DNA of 64,000 bases from the IMG/VR virus record IMGVR_UViG_3300011113_000649, positions 1 to 64,000 of that record; one strand, 5' to 3'. The notes under the pieces were generated by a model. That model saw only the letters and a list, made by a program, of their open reading frames with translations. It made no database searches and was not told the origin of the DNA. This document shows, piece by piece, positions 35,021 through 44,025 of the stretch (its first letter is position 1; each line of letters opens with the position of its first letter). The position numbers were made by a program, and so were the translations under genes. Source of the DNA: a virus.

Positions 35021-35392
35021 TCAGAAAGCCACCGGTTCAGCTTCTTGAGCGGTTTTAGTCCTCTTGGTCTTAACAATCTGACCAAAATTATTAACTCTAA
35101 CCTTGATGGTACTATGCTTTACGCCATCTTTTTCCCAGCTATCATTCCTAAGACTGCCCTCAACCATTACTAAATCACCCTTCTTAAAAGACGACGCAAT
35201 GGCTTCGGCACCACTATCCCATGCTTCGCATTGAATAAAAGATGTTACCTTGTCTTGTGAGCCATTAGCCTTAGTAAACTCACGAGAAGTGGCGACCGTA
35301 AAGTTGACAACAGACGTTTGCTTGTCGCCAATATTGACGGTTCTTAGTTCAGGATCTCGTGCAAGATTACCACGTATCATAACAATATTCAT
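35021..35392 (-). CDS. ssb: Single-stranded DNA-binding protein
   Basis: The start is set at 35392, where AAGGAG precedes the ATG; the longer open frame would start upstream at a TTG and lacks support. The product is 123 residues, slightly shorter than bacterial SSB (about 160-180). One OB-fold of bacterial type: MIRGNLARDPELRTV, VVNFTVATSREF, TSFIQCEAWDSGAEAIASSF and GDLVMVEGSLRNDSWEKDG. The tail lacks the usual acidic DDIPF-type tip and ends in EAEPVAF. Works in phage replication with the neighbouring polymerase, primase and helicase. It has its own sigma70-like promoter. Confidence 0.92.
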   Translation of the reverse strand: MNIVMIRGNLARDPELRTVNIGDKQTSVVNFTVATSREFTKANGSQDKVTSFIQCEAWDSGAEAIASSFKKGDLVMVEGSLRNDSWEKDGVKHSTIKVRVNNFGQIVKTKRTKTAQEAEPVAF

Positions 35393-35433
35393 ATATAAGC
35401 TCCTTAAAAAATAAAAAGTAACCAACTGACAAT

Positions 35434-35462
35434 ATTATAACGTTCCCGTGGTGTGGCGTCAA
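35434..35462 (-). promoter_or_regulatory. Sigma70-type promoter for SSB
   Basis: On the minus strand, TTGACG, a 17-nt spacer and a perfect TATAAT. Predicted RNA start near 35427, leaving a 35-nt leader with AAGGAG. The -35 box contains the TGA stop codon of the polymerase gene upstream. Host RNA polymerase would use it, probably early in infection. Confidence 0.75.
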
Positions 35463-37078
35463 GTTCGTGCGACGTATGCTTTTTCTACCACAAAACTATC
35501 TTTGGTCCTCGACCTAGTTCCACACACAATAATAACATTTCCTGAGAACAATATAGATTTATATTTTTTATAAACCTCTGGAAAGAATATGACAGAATCC
35601 ACGGACCCTGTACCATCAGACATTGTGACAAAGCTCATTTCCTCGCCAGGAGTTTTTCCATTTTTTGTTTTAATTGCATTTATAAAGTCTATTTCACCAC
35701 CCATTATTAAGTTATTTGTATTAATACCATTCTTAAAATCTCTACAAGTAGTATTGGTCATGCTAATATCATACATATCAACTTTAGAACAAGTGATTGA
35801 ACATCCTAAATTAGAGTCCTCTACATCCGCAATCCACTCTGGATTATCATCCAAAGAATATGGAGGATTTTGTAACATAGTTATTGCATCGCTAATAATT
35901 TTTTTTCTGTTTTTATTACTTTTACCATTTATAAATAAATCATCTAAAGCTGTCTTAAGTGATGTATAGTTTTGAATATTCTCTATAATATATGCTGATT
36001 CTTTTTTTGTCAACATTGATATTATTTCATATTCAAATAACATACAAGTTCTGGTTTTATGTACAAAAGATACCGCACCACTTTCTATTAATGCTTTAGC
36101 TGCAGTTGAATTAATATTAATTAAAATCTTAAATAATATTTCTAACCACGATAATTCTAAAAGAGATTGATTTAATTCTAAAACAATTTTTTGCAGTTTA
36201 GTAAAAACAGAAGAGCCTACTCCCTTAATGTCTGTTAATCCGAAATAAATATCGTTATTTTTTAAAATAAAAAATTCATTCATTATTCTCAGATCTGGAG
36301 TTTTGATATTAACATCCATTTCGTTGGCGTTTTGCACCAAGGCTTTAATCTCTTCATGAGGATCAATTTTATCTTTTGCAAATCTTAGATATGAAGCAAA
36401 AAATACTTTGGGGAAGTGAGCCTTAGCATATGCCGATAAGTAAGCATTAATAGCATAGCTTACACTATGAGACTTATTAAATGAATATCTTTGGCTCTTC
36501 TCAATCCAGCCGAAAATTTGTTCGGCCTCGGACTGATTAACAATTTGTGTTTTTGTTACGCCTTCTAAAAATTTAGTCCTGATTTTTGCCATTTCTTCTG
36601 GTTTTTTCTTACCAATAGCCTTACGCAACATATCGGCTTCTTGTAAATTGAACCCAGCTATGTTCTTAGCAATTTCCATTGCTTGTTCTTGATATATCAT
36701 TTCACCATATGTGGTTTTTAGAATAGGTTCTAAGGCTGGATGAAAATAGTCTAAAGATTCTTCCCCATTCTTTTTATCTATATAATGATTTGTAACGCTT
36801 TTTCCATTACGAATCGCCTCTAGCGTACCCGGCCTTAGAATAGCAATCAGAGCGGACAACTGCTCTATATTTTCTGGTTTAAGTTTTTTAGCTATTGATC
36901 TACCTAGTCTAGATTCTAGCTGAAATATTCCTTTAGTATTACCATCACCAATAAGATTCCAGGTTCTAGAACAATCTAGATTTATTTTTTCTATAGATGG
37001 ATCAAAGCTAATACTCTTACCGTGATCGTCTACCAAATCAAAACAACAACCACAACTATAACTAAATTTTTTACTCAT
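35459..37078 (-). CDS. dnaE: DNA polymerase III alpha subunit, C-terminal half (split gene)
   Basis: The start is set at the ATG at 37078, which overlaps the exonuclease stop (ATGAGTAA), giving 539 residues. A CGC-C region near residue 8 and FDPSIEKINLDCSRTWNLIG open the chain, followed by KGIFQLESRLG (about 45), the YGEMIYQEQAM helix near 95 and the fingers motif YSFNKSHSVSYAINAYLSAY near 200. A helix-hairpin-helix (GLTDIKGVG) and a C-terminal OB fold come later. The three catalytic aspartates are in the other half at 37937-39805. Together the halves total about 1161 residues, the size of one complete DnaE. Confidence 0.85.
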   Translation of the reverse strand: MSKKFSYSCGCCFDLVDDHGKSISFDPSIEKINLDCSRTWNLIGDGNTKGIFQLESRLGRSIAKKLKPENIEQLSALIAILRPGTLEAIRNGKSVTNHYIDKKNGEESLDYFHPALEPILKTTYGEMIYQEQAMEIAKNIAGFNLQEADMLRKAIGKKKPEEMAKIRTKFLEGVTKTQIVNQSEAEQIFGWIEKSQRYSFNKSHSVSYAINAYLSAYAKAHFPKVFFASYLRFAKDKIDPHEEIKALVQNANEMDVNIKTPDLRIMNEFFILKNNDIYFGLTDIKGVGSSVFTKLQKIVLELNQSLLELSWLEILFKILININSTAAKALIESGAVSFVHKTRTCMLFEYEIISMLTKKESAYIIENIQNYTSLKTALDDLFINGKSNKNRKKIISDAITMLQNPPYSLDDNPEWIADVEDSNLGCSITCSKVDMYDISMTNTTCRDFKNGINTNNLIMGGEIDFINAIKTKNGKTPGEEMSFVTMSDGTGSVDSVIFFPEVYKKYKSILFSGNVIIVCGTRSRTKDSFVVEKAYVART

Positions 37079-37760
37079 TAAACGAATTCTTAAACTTAAC
37101 CTTTGAAGCAATATTTCTATGTAGTTTCATAAACCTGATCATAATTTCTGCGGTATCTTTGACGTCTTTAATAGCGTCATGAGCACCCTTTTTATCTATG
37201 CCAAAATATTCTCGTAAAGAATCCAGAGTATAACTTTTCAAGTCGGGATTGTGCTCAAACCAATAAAAAATTATATTCATTACGTCTATAACATCTCTAG
37301 GATAAAAAATATCAGATGTATTTTCTTTATTAGTATTACCATATTTTTGACTTAATCTATCTATAATTTTAAGATCAAATCTATTAATATTATATCCAGC
37401 AGCTATTGGTGCGCTAAATTGACTCTTCTTGGAAGATCTTGAATGATATTTATCTAGATAATTAATAAACATATTCCAAGACTGTTGCTGCTTGGGGTAG
37501 TTTTTCCATTCATTCAAAACATCGTCTTTAGAACAGCCTTTGACCTTTGAATGAAAATCTAAAATATCTGTAGTATATACATAATCATTATTTTGTTCCA
37601 AAACTTCTGGCTTAAAATTAATATTAAACTCTGAATTCGGTATAATTTCTAGTTTAATTGGATCAATAATTACGGCCGCAATTTGTACAGGACTACAGGC
37701 TTTAGGATCCGAGCCATCGGTTTCAAAATCAAAAACACAAATTTTGTTATAATTAATCAT
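37071..37760 (-). CDS. dnaQ: DnaQ-like 3'-5' proofreading exonuclease
   Basis: A protein of 229 residues of the DEDDh exonuclease family. Exo I is VFDFETDGSDP near residue 9. Exo II is NINRFDLKIIDRL near 125. Exo III is GAHDAIKDVKDTAEI near 193, with the active-site His and Asp. It removes misinserted bases behind the polymerase. It is placed exactly between the two halves of the polymerase and is coupled to both flanks by overlaps of 8 nt. Insertions within the fold (about residues 60-110) are longer than in bacterial DnaQ. Confidence 0.85.
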   Translation of the reverse strand: MINYNKICVFDFETDGSDPKACSPVQIAAVIIDPIKLEIIPNSEFNINFKPEVLEQNNDYVYTTDILDFHSKVKGCSKDDVLNEWKNYPKQQQSWNMFINYLDKYHSRSSKKSQFSAPIAAGYNINRFDLKIIDRLSQKYGNTNKENTSDIFYPRDVIDVMNIIFYWFEHNPDLKSYTLDSLREYFGIDKKGAHDAIKDVKDTAEIMIRFMKLHRNIASKVKFKNSFNE

Positions 37761-37935
37761 TAACTTGTACTACCGTGAGTGGCTTTACTTGAATAGCTTC
37801 TGTAGACTGCGAAGCGTTCACCGCGTTTAAAACTTTGCAGCAACTAATTCTTTTATCTTGAATCTTAATATATTCTGTTCCATTTAAAGTAAATTTATCG
37901 TTTACCTTTAATTCTTTAAATTCAATTTCTTTCAT
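37753..37935 (-). CDS. Small hypothetical protein between polymerase halves
   Basis: A protein of 60 residues with an AAGGAG site that lies inside the last codons of the N-terminal polymerase half. FKELKVNDKFTLNGTEYIKI and a later NAVNASQST resemble a family of about 60-residue phage proteins with an SH3-like strand order. It has two cysteines in a row. The function is not known. The end overlaps the exonuclease start by 8 nt. Confidence 0.65.
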   Translation of the reverse strand: MKEIEFKELKVNDKFTLNGTEYIKIQDKRISCCKVLNAVNASQSTEAIQVKPLTVVQVND

Positions 37936-37936
37936 A

Positions 37937-39805
37937 CTAGACTCCTTGTTGTAATAAAAATCTAATGGTCATAATTTTATCTAACATCGCAACACCTAAA
38001 ATATCAAACTTAATAATTCCTATGCTTTCTAGATCTTGCATTTCCATGCCAGCAATCAGTTGTTTATTTTTGCTATCGTAAACCATAGGACAAATTTCGT
38101 TTAATGGTTCAGAACTTATAGCGATTCCAGCCGCGTGTTTTGATTGATTTGATTTAGTTCCCTCTAGCCGTATCGCTTGTTCAAATCTTTTTGCTAGTGG
38201 TCCTTGTAGTTCTCCACTTTCATCAATATAGCACCACTCTTTGAGTTTGTCAACATTGTTTTCTAGTGACCAGCGAATGATAGAAGATTCGCCAGTTTCT
38301 TCTTTCATTTCTTGAAGTTCATCGGCTATTTTAGCTTCGTCAGGTATGTTTTTAGTAATTCTATTCATTTCCTCAAAGCTAACATTACCATATACTCTTA
38401 AAACGTCTTTTAGCGCCCCGCGTCCCTTAATGGTATTAAAAGTAATCATTTGAGAAACTTTATCATACCCATACTTATTTTTAATATATTCAATGATAAC
38501 TTCTCTCTTATCTATGGGAACGTCAACATCAATATCTGGCATACTAATATGATCTTCTGAATTACGTCCAGCATTATAAAATCTATCGAACAATAAATTA
38601 TATCTTATTGGATCAATACTAGTAATCCCAATTAAGTAAGAAACCAGACAACCAGCAGCAGAGCCTCGACCGGGTCCAGGTAACCAATTATTTTTTCTTA
38701 CAAAGTTCACTATGTCTTGTACAATTAGAAAATAACTCGACAGTCCAGCACCCTGTAAAACATCTAGTTCATATTTAATTCTATCTAAATATTCTTGTTG
38801 ATTATTTTTATCTATTACTGGATTAATTTTATCTCTCCAGCCTATTCTGCATAGTTCCCTGAGATATTCATCTGGATTCATATTTTTAGGACATTGAAAC
38901 GGTGGCAATTTAGGCTTATTTAGAATATTATAGTGTTCCACCAAATCCGCCACATAATTTGTATTTTCAATTTCTTGTGATGTATGAATTTCTTTCATTT
39001 CCTCTTGAGAAGGAATATGATAATTTTCTGAAGTAAAAAAGCAAGACAACGGCGTTTCTTCGTCATTACTAATTTTTCTACTAATTTCTGGAAATGTTGT
39101 TTTTAGGTTATTGCAAAGCAAAATCCTTTGATCTATTGCGTCCTCTTTTTTACAATAGTGAGCATCTGGAGTGCAAATAACTTTTGTATTAGTTTCTTGA
39201 GCTATTTTTCTGACAGCATTTGTTAAAAGTTCTTGAACTGGTAAATTTTGTTTATCTATCAGTTGAGCCTCTAAAAATACTTTGTCTTGAAAAATTTGCT
39301 TCAAATATTCAATATGTTTTTTACCAGATTCTAACCAGTTCTCTTTTAACTGATATGATTCTAAGATTTGGTCGGATAGAGTAGAGCCTAGATGTCCAGT
39401 AATAGCAATCAAATTTCCGCTATTTATTTTGGCTATAGCTTCTAGATTAAGTCTAGGTTTATGATAATAATGCTCTGGTTTGTTAGATTCAGAAACTATC
39501 TTAATAAGATCAAGCCAACCAGCATGATTTTGTGCAAGAATGATAAAATGAGCTAACGACCTATTATCTTTATCTTGAATGGCTGGGTCTTTTTCGCAAA
39601 TATATAATTCACAACCCAGGATCGGTTTAATACCAGCCTCTTTCATAGCGCTATAGAATTTAACAGATCCGGCAATATTGCCATGATCTGTCAATGCGCA
39701 TGATGATGCCCCTATCTCTTTGCATCTGGCGGCAATTTGTTCTGGTTGACTTAATCCGTCCAATAACGAAAAATGTGAATGTACATGCAGAGGAATATAG
39801 TTCAT
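37937..39805 (-). CDS. dnaE: DNA polymerase III alpha subunit, N-terminal half (split gene)
   Basis: A protein of 622 residues. The ATG overlaps the upstream nuclease stop (ATGA). The PHP domain is at the N-terminus: LHVHSHFSLLDGLS, LTDHGNIAG and VICTPDAHYCKKEDA. The palm carries GPGRGSAAGCLVSYLIGI near 368 and MPDIDVDVPIDKRE near 420, with two of the catalytic Asp. GIIKFDILGVAMLDKI near 600 has the third. The gene stops soon after this, where the fingers-side segment should continue. The continuation is the gene at 35459-37078. No intein sequence lies at the break. Confidence 0.88.
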   Translation of the reverse strand: MNYIPLHVHSHFSLLDGLSQPEQIAARCKEIGASSCALTDHGNIAGSVKFYSAMKEAGIKPILGCELYICEKDPAIQDKDNRSLAHFIILAQNHAGWLDLIKIVSESNKPEHYYHKPRLNLEAIAKINSGNLIAITGHLGSTLSDQILESYQLKENWLESGKKHIEYLKQIFQDKVFLEAQLIDKQNLPVQELLTNAVRKIAQETNTKVICTPDAHYCKKEDAIDQRILLCNNLKTTFPEISRKISNDEETPLSCFFTSENYHIPSQEEMKEIHTSQEIENTNYVADLVEHYNILNKPKLPPFQCPKNMNPDEYLRELCRIGWRDKINPVIDKNNQQEYLDRIKYELDVLQGAGLSSYFLIVQDIVNFVRKNNWLPGPGRGSAAGCLVSYLIGITSIDPIRYNLLFDRFYNAGRNSEDHISMPDIDVDVPIDKREVIIEYIKNKYGYDKVSQMITFNTIKGRGALKDVLRVYGNVSFEEMNRITKNIPDEAKIADELQEMKEETGESSIIRWSLENNVDKLKEWCYIDESGELQGPLAKRFEQAIRLEGTKSNQSKHAAGIAISSEPLNEICPMVYDSKNKQLIAGMEMQDLESIGIIKFDILGVAMLDKIMTIRFLLQQGV

Positions 39806-40833
39806 TCTGTGCTTCCGGGTGCTTTGTATTTACCAACACTATAGCCGTTGACAGTATAGTTGTCAACAACGTTTTTTATGCCGTTTAATTCGATTTCATG
39901 TTTTAGCTGTTCACACATAGTCATACAGCTTCCTTTTGCACAAACCTGATTATCTCTATATTCTATTATAGGTAATATACTATTATGGTTCTCAAACGTA
40001 TTTTTCCCAAAATAGCACAACTTAGTACATTTCCACGTTTTACTAAGCCGAGGATTTTGGCAGCGTTTAATTTCTTCAAATTTTTTACGTATTAAATTTT
40101 CTGTCGATGTTAAATCAGATTTGTCAAAACACATACTAAATGCTCCACCATCATTAATAAAGTTAATAGACATTATAATATGATCATATTCAGGATATAA
40201 TTTACTGAGAGCATAATGATATATTTTTAATTGTGGGTCTTTATATAATTTTTCTAATGTTTTTTGTTGCCCCGTCGCCCAATCTAGTCGCTTACCGGTT
40301 TTCCAATCTATTACTTCTAGTGTAGAATCATTGGCTTTTGTTATTAAGTCAATAGTTCCCTTAATAGCCAGCTTGCCTTCAATCACACCGTCTTTAGTTT
40401 CATACTTATATTCAGCCCAAGGCTTATCTATTACTATATCAAAATGTTGCTCTGGCTGAACCACGAATCTCGACCTAGGATCAAAGATGCCGTTGTGGTC
40501 TGTGAGAGCTTTATGAACCCATAGATGGGTATCTTTTAAGTCTTTTGTTGACCACTCATGGTGTTTAAACTGAGACGTGTAGTAGTCGTATACGCGTTCT
40601 GTAATATGGTCTAAATTATACTCATCAACAAATATATCACCCAAGATATCATCTACATAAGTATTTAGCTTATTTTGCTGACTTAGTTTGATACCGGCTA
40701 AAATTTCTAGAACTTTATGGACTATAGTACCCTTATCAGCCTTTTTATTTGATGGACTTCTATAGCCTAAACTATACTCTAGAAAATATTGCATTTCACA
40801 AAAGGAGTGGGTTCCATAAGAACTACTACGCAA
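39802..40833 (-). CDS. PD-(D/E)XK nuclease, Cas4/RecB type
   Basis: A protein of 343 residues, if translation starts at TTG (no in-frame ATG before residue 14, and the first cysteine would be lost). SSYGTHSFCEMQYFLEYSLG opens it. The nuclease core has GTIVHKVLEIL (H), IKGTIDLI (D) and LEVIDWKTGKRLDWA (D-x-K), followed by QLKIYHYAL (Q...Y helix). Cysteines at the start and in WKCTKLCYFG and CAKGSCMTMC may form a Fe-S cluster as in Cas4 and AddB. Such phage nucleases process ends for recombination or help replication. The stop overlaps the polymerase start. Confidence 0.7.
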   Translation of the reverse strand: MRSSSYGTHSFCEMQYFLEYSLGYRSPSNKKADKGTIVHKVLEILAGIKLSQQNKLNTYVDDILGDIFVDEYNLDHITERVYDYYTSQFKHHEWSTKDLKDTHLWVHKALTDHNGIFDPRSRFVVQPEQHFDIVIDKPWAEYKYETKDGVIEGKLAIKGTIDLITKANDSTLEVIDWKTGKRLDWATGQQKTLEKLYKDPQLKIYHYALSKLYPEYDHIIMSINFINDGGAFSMCFDKSDLTSTENLIRKKFEEIKRCQNPRLSKTWKCTKLCYFGKNTFENHNSILPIIEYRDNQVCAKGSCMTMCEQLKHEIELNGIKNVVDNYTVNGYSVGKYKAPGSTE

Positions 40834-40844
40834 ATATGTGATTA

Positions 40845-41438
40845 TTATGACAGCACCTTTTTCTTTTTTAGAAAATTTAATACCACCTCGTTTTGTTGAG
40901 GAATACTTAGATTCTCGTTGTAAATTACTAAATCAAAATTACTATTTGAATAATGATTAGCGTCTAAAGCAATTTCGCTAGCATGATCAGAATTGTGTGG
41001 ATTTCTAGTCAGTTTTATCACCAAACCTCCAGCATCCCTGATTGCGTCAACTTCATTAGGAAATCTACAATCTGCTATAATAGCTATTTGTGGTTTGTCT
41101 TTTTTAATTTTATTGATTGTGGCACTAGACCAAACATCATTTTTCATTTTTCTAAAAAGATCTGTTCCGACAAATTGCATGACTTCTCTTGCGGTTAGTT
41201 TTGTATTTCTCCACACTATGTCTGTTAATTCATTTTTTTTATTGTCATCACCATAACATTGATCATATGTTAAACCTAAAATATTTATACAAATATCTTT
41301 TTTGAGAGGATCAGCAAAATTATAAATTTTAGCTCCATTATATGGTTCTATAGCGCCATTAAAATATTTCGCCACAAACTCAGAGCATGTGGTTTTTCCA
41401 GACTGTTTTCTACCAGCAAAAGCTATTATATTAGTCAT
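40845..41438 (-). CDS. Deoxynucleoside monophosphate kinase
   Basis: A protein of 197 residues. Walker A GRKQSGKTTCSEFVAKYF (about residues 9-26), then FADPLKKDICINI, then a RNTKLTAREVMQFVGTDLFR lid-like segment, and IIADCRFPNEVDAI with an Asp-Arg pair. This is the layout of phage dNMP kinases like T4 gp1. It converts dNMPs to dNDPs and works with the class II reductase and dCMP deaminase in this window to supply precursors. ATGA overlap with the primase gene upstream. Confidence 0.8.
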   Translation of the reverse strand: MTNIIAFAGRKQSGKTTCSEFVAKYFNGAIEPYNGAKIYNFADPLKKDICINILGLTYDQCYGDDNKKNELTDIVWRNTKLTAREVMQFVGTDLFRKMKNDVWSSATINKIKKDKPQIAIIADCRFPNEVDAIRDAGGLVIKLTRNPHNSDHASEIALDANHYSNSNFDLVIYNENLSIPQQNEVVLNFLKKKKVLS

Positions 41439-42598
41439 ATTATCCTCTGAATATACTCTTTAATTTGATCGTTAATTTCTTGTGTACTCATTTCGCCAAC
41501 GTCGTTTTTAGAAATGGTTGGTATAAAAACTCTATATGTATTCTGACACTTATTTTTAATTTGTTCGGCTGCTTTTTTACCTGCTTCATCATTATCTGTT
41601 AAAACTATTAAAGTCATCGCACCAGAAGAGTCTAATAAAATTTTTTGTCTGTCACTAAGCGATGAACCAAAAATAGCTACACTATTGTGAATACCATTTT
41701 CTTCTAGTCTCCACACATTTCCCGGACTCTCAACAATGATTGCTATTCCGGTGTCATATATATGATCTTTAGCAAACCAGAAATTGTAAAGATAGTTTTG
41801 ACTTTTAAAGTCGGCACTATGCTTCCATTTTGGATATCCCCATTTTTTATCATCAGATGGACACAAATTAGATGTGTCGTGATAAGATGAGCACTTTGTA
41901 CATTTTTCAAAAATGCTGCGACCGGTACATCCTACCATATATTCATAATTACTATCATAAATAGGAACAACCACTCTTTGATACATTGGCTTAGACGGGT
42001 TGGCACACAGTCCTACATCATATCTCTGTAGTGTACTATCTTTATAGTTTCTATCTATATAATATTGCGCTGGAATATTTATAGCTTTTATTATTTGATT
42101 TCTAGTAATTCTACTGTCAGACTTTTCTGCTTTAGCGTTTATATAGTTGATAATATTAGTAAAATTATTTTTCTCTTTTTCTGTTTTAGATATTTTGATA
42201 CTACTTAGATCTTTATTTAAAAAAGCTTGAACATACTCTAGGGCTTCATTAAAGGAACAACTAGCATCTCCTGGTTCAGACCAATGATATTTTTGATGAG
42301 ATATGATACCTCTTACAAAACCAATAATTGAAGACTTGAATTCTTGCTCACAATTATGTGTGCGACACTTCCAATTGCCCCTATACCTGTCTCCGTCTGG
42401 ATATATATTGAGCGCCGATGGATTATCTCCACCGTGTATGGGGCAACTCATTGAAATCATCTTGGAATTATTTTTAAACTCTAATCCAAATGTATCTAAT
42501 AGAGTTTCTATATTATCACACAAATCATCGCATAAAACTTTGAGTTTTGATTGATCAATTGAAGGGTATTTCTTCTTCATCATAGTCTGCTTGTTCAT
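41435..42598 (-). CDS. dnaG: DNA primase, DnaG type
   Basis: A protein of 387 residues. A CHC2 zinc finger comes first (CPIHGGDNPSALNIYPDG and CRTHNCEQ, about residues 52-85), then a linker. The TOPRIM domain near 285 has IAIIVESPGNVWRLEENG with the Glu, and near 330 TLIVLTDNDEAGKKAAEQI with DND-type acidic residues. The region between them carries a second cysteine group (CTKCSSYHDTSNLC). It synthesises RNA primers with the DnaB helicase encoded just upstream. The first ATG overlaps the helicase end by 44 nt; a later ATG pair (42583, 42580) could be the true start. Confidence 0.85.
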   Translation of the reverse strand: MNKQTMMKKKYPSIDQSKLKVLCDDLCDNIETLLDTFGLEFKNNSKMISMSCPIHGGDNPSALNIYPDGDRYRGNWKCRTHNCEQEFKSSIIGFVRGIISHQKYHWSEPGDASCSFNEALEYVQAFLNKDLSSIKISKTEKEKNNFTNIINYINAKAEKSDSRITRNQIIKAINIPAQYYIDRNYKDSTLQRYDVGLCANPSKPMYQRVVVPIYDSNYEYMVGCTGRSIFEKCTKCSSYHDTSNLCPSDDKKWGYPKWKHSADFKSQNYLYNFWFAKDHIYDTGIAIIVESPGNVWRLEENGIHNSVAIFGSSLSDRQKILLDSSGAMTLIVLTDNDEAGKKAAEQIKNKCQNTYRVFIPTISKNDVGEMSTQEINDQIKEYIQRII

Positions 42599-44021
42599 CT
42601 ACAACAAATCCTTCGTCTTCGTTTTTAGTGTTGTTTAATAATTCTAATCTTGTTTTGCCTTCTGTAATTTTGGCACACCAACCCTTCATATGACAATTAA
42701 TATAATCATTATCATCAAGTCCACCGCCGTGACGGCTCACTAATGGTAGTAGTTTTCTGTTTCCGTTTGTTGGTCCATCTTCAGCTATTTCTTCATCGCT
42801 TTTGCGTTTAAAAATACTAAAATTACTACACAGCCAAATAATTCTATCAGAACCACTAGCAGTATCTGTACTTTCTTTCGTAATACCATCCCGGTTCAAC
42901 TGTATAAATGCAACAATCGGTATTTGATATCTTACAGCAAAATTATGTAAACTGGTCATCATAAACCCTAAGACCTGATACTCTTTTAGATCTTGATTCA
43001 TTCCTTGACTATCCATAAGTTTCAAATAATCATAGAAAATCACACATTGTTTAGCTGTTCCATCGTCATTTAATCCAACTTCTTTTAAGATCCATCTACG
43101 CATAATTGCTAATTGTTCTTCAAATGGCTTGCCGGCGATACTCTTATAGAAGAGTCTAGTAGATTTAAGTTCTTCAGCTGCTTTTAATATTTTAGTTTTA
43201 GTATCAGCAGATTCTGCAAATCTTCCTGTTTCTATAGCATTAATTTCTACTTCTGTCATCATACCAAGAACTCTATTAATATGGTCTACTGTATTCATTT
43301 CTGTATCCATATTTAAAACAGGAATATTATGTTTATGTGCTATATGAAAACCTATATTATCAGACAACAAGGTTTTGCCTGTTTTTGGTCTAGCCGCAAT
43401 AACGTTTACAGTTCCTTTTCTTAATCCTCCGCCGATTGCCTGATCATAAACCGGAAAACCGGTAGGTATTCCTATTTGATCGACTTTGTTTTCTTCAAGA
43501 CTTTTAATGTACTGATCAATATCTTTACCGATACTTATCGGATTATTGTCTGTATCATTTAGCAAAGAAGAAAAATTAAAAACGGCGTCCTCCGCAACAC
43601 CTAATATAGATGCTATCGGCTCATTACCATTAACTTCTAATAGTTTATCTCCAGCCTGTTCAAGCTGTTTTCTTAACAGCCTAGCTATTTCTAACTTGCG
43701 TATTTTAGCAGCAAATTTGCGAACATTTTCTAGACTAACAGGAAAATCTATAATAGCTTTAAGGTGTTGTGCTTCTTCTTTTTTGGTAAAAATATTAGAA
43801 ACACCAATGTCTTGGGCGGCAGAGTATATAGAAGCCACATCAATTGATGGCTTTTGTTCGTTTTCGCACAGGTATTTTAAGCATTGATATATAATGCTAT
43901 TGCTGTCAATAGTAAACGATGACGCTTGAACTATATCTGCAACATCTAAATACGCATCTTCTCCATACCTGCAAATACCCGCCAATACCGCTCTTTCAGA
44001 TGCTGGATCACACAATATCAT
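42555..44021 (-). CDS. dnaB: Replicative DNA helicase, DnaB type
   Basis: A protein of 488 residues. The N-terminal helical domain (DPASERAVLAGICRYGEDAY) is followed by the RecA-like ATPase. Walker A is AARPKTGKTLLSDNIG near residue 209. Walker B is VIFYDYLKLMDSQG near 330, and TDTASGSDRIIWLCSNFS near 395 is the C-terminal motif. The last 20 residues are acidic (DEEEIP). Hexameric helicase for the phage fork, working with primase, polymerase and SSB encoded nearby. Confidence 0.9.
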   Translation of the reverse strand: MILCDPASERAVLAGICRYGEDAYLDVADIVQASSFTIDSNSIIYQCLKYLCENEQKPSIDVASIYSAAQDIGVSNIFTKKEEAQHLKAIIDFPVSLENVRKFAAKIRKLEIARLLRKQLEQAGDKLLEVNGNEPIASILGVAEDAVFNFSSLLNDTDNNPISIGKDIDQYIKSLEENKVDQIGIPTGFPVYDQAIGGGLRKGTVNVIAARPKTGKTLLSDNIGFHIAHKHNIPVLNMDTEMNTVDHINRVLGMMTEVEINAIETGRFAESADTKTKILKAAEELKSTRLFYKSIAGKPFEEQLAIMRRWILKEVGLNDDGTAKQCVIFYDYLKLMDSQGMNQDLKEYQVLGFMMTSLHNFAVRYQIPIVAFIQLNRDGITKESTDTASGSDRIIWLCSNFSIFKRKSDEEIAEDGPTNGNRKLLPLVSRHGGGLDDNDYINCHMKGWCAKITEGKTRLELLNNTKNEDEGFVVDEQADYDEEEIPFN

Positions 44022-44025
44022 TTTT

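Noticed and set aside
37071-37937. Split intein at the DnaE break
   Set aside because: The sequences on both sides of the break show no intein N- or C-terminal residues (no initial Cys or Ser block, no His-Asn end), and the intervening DNA encodes two unrelated genes.
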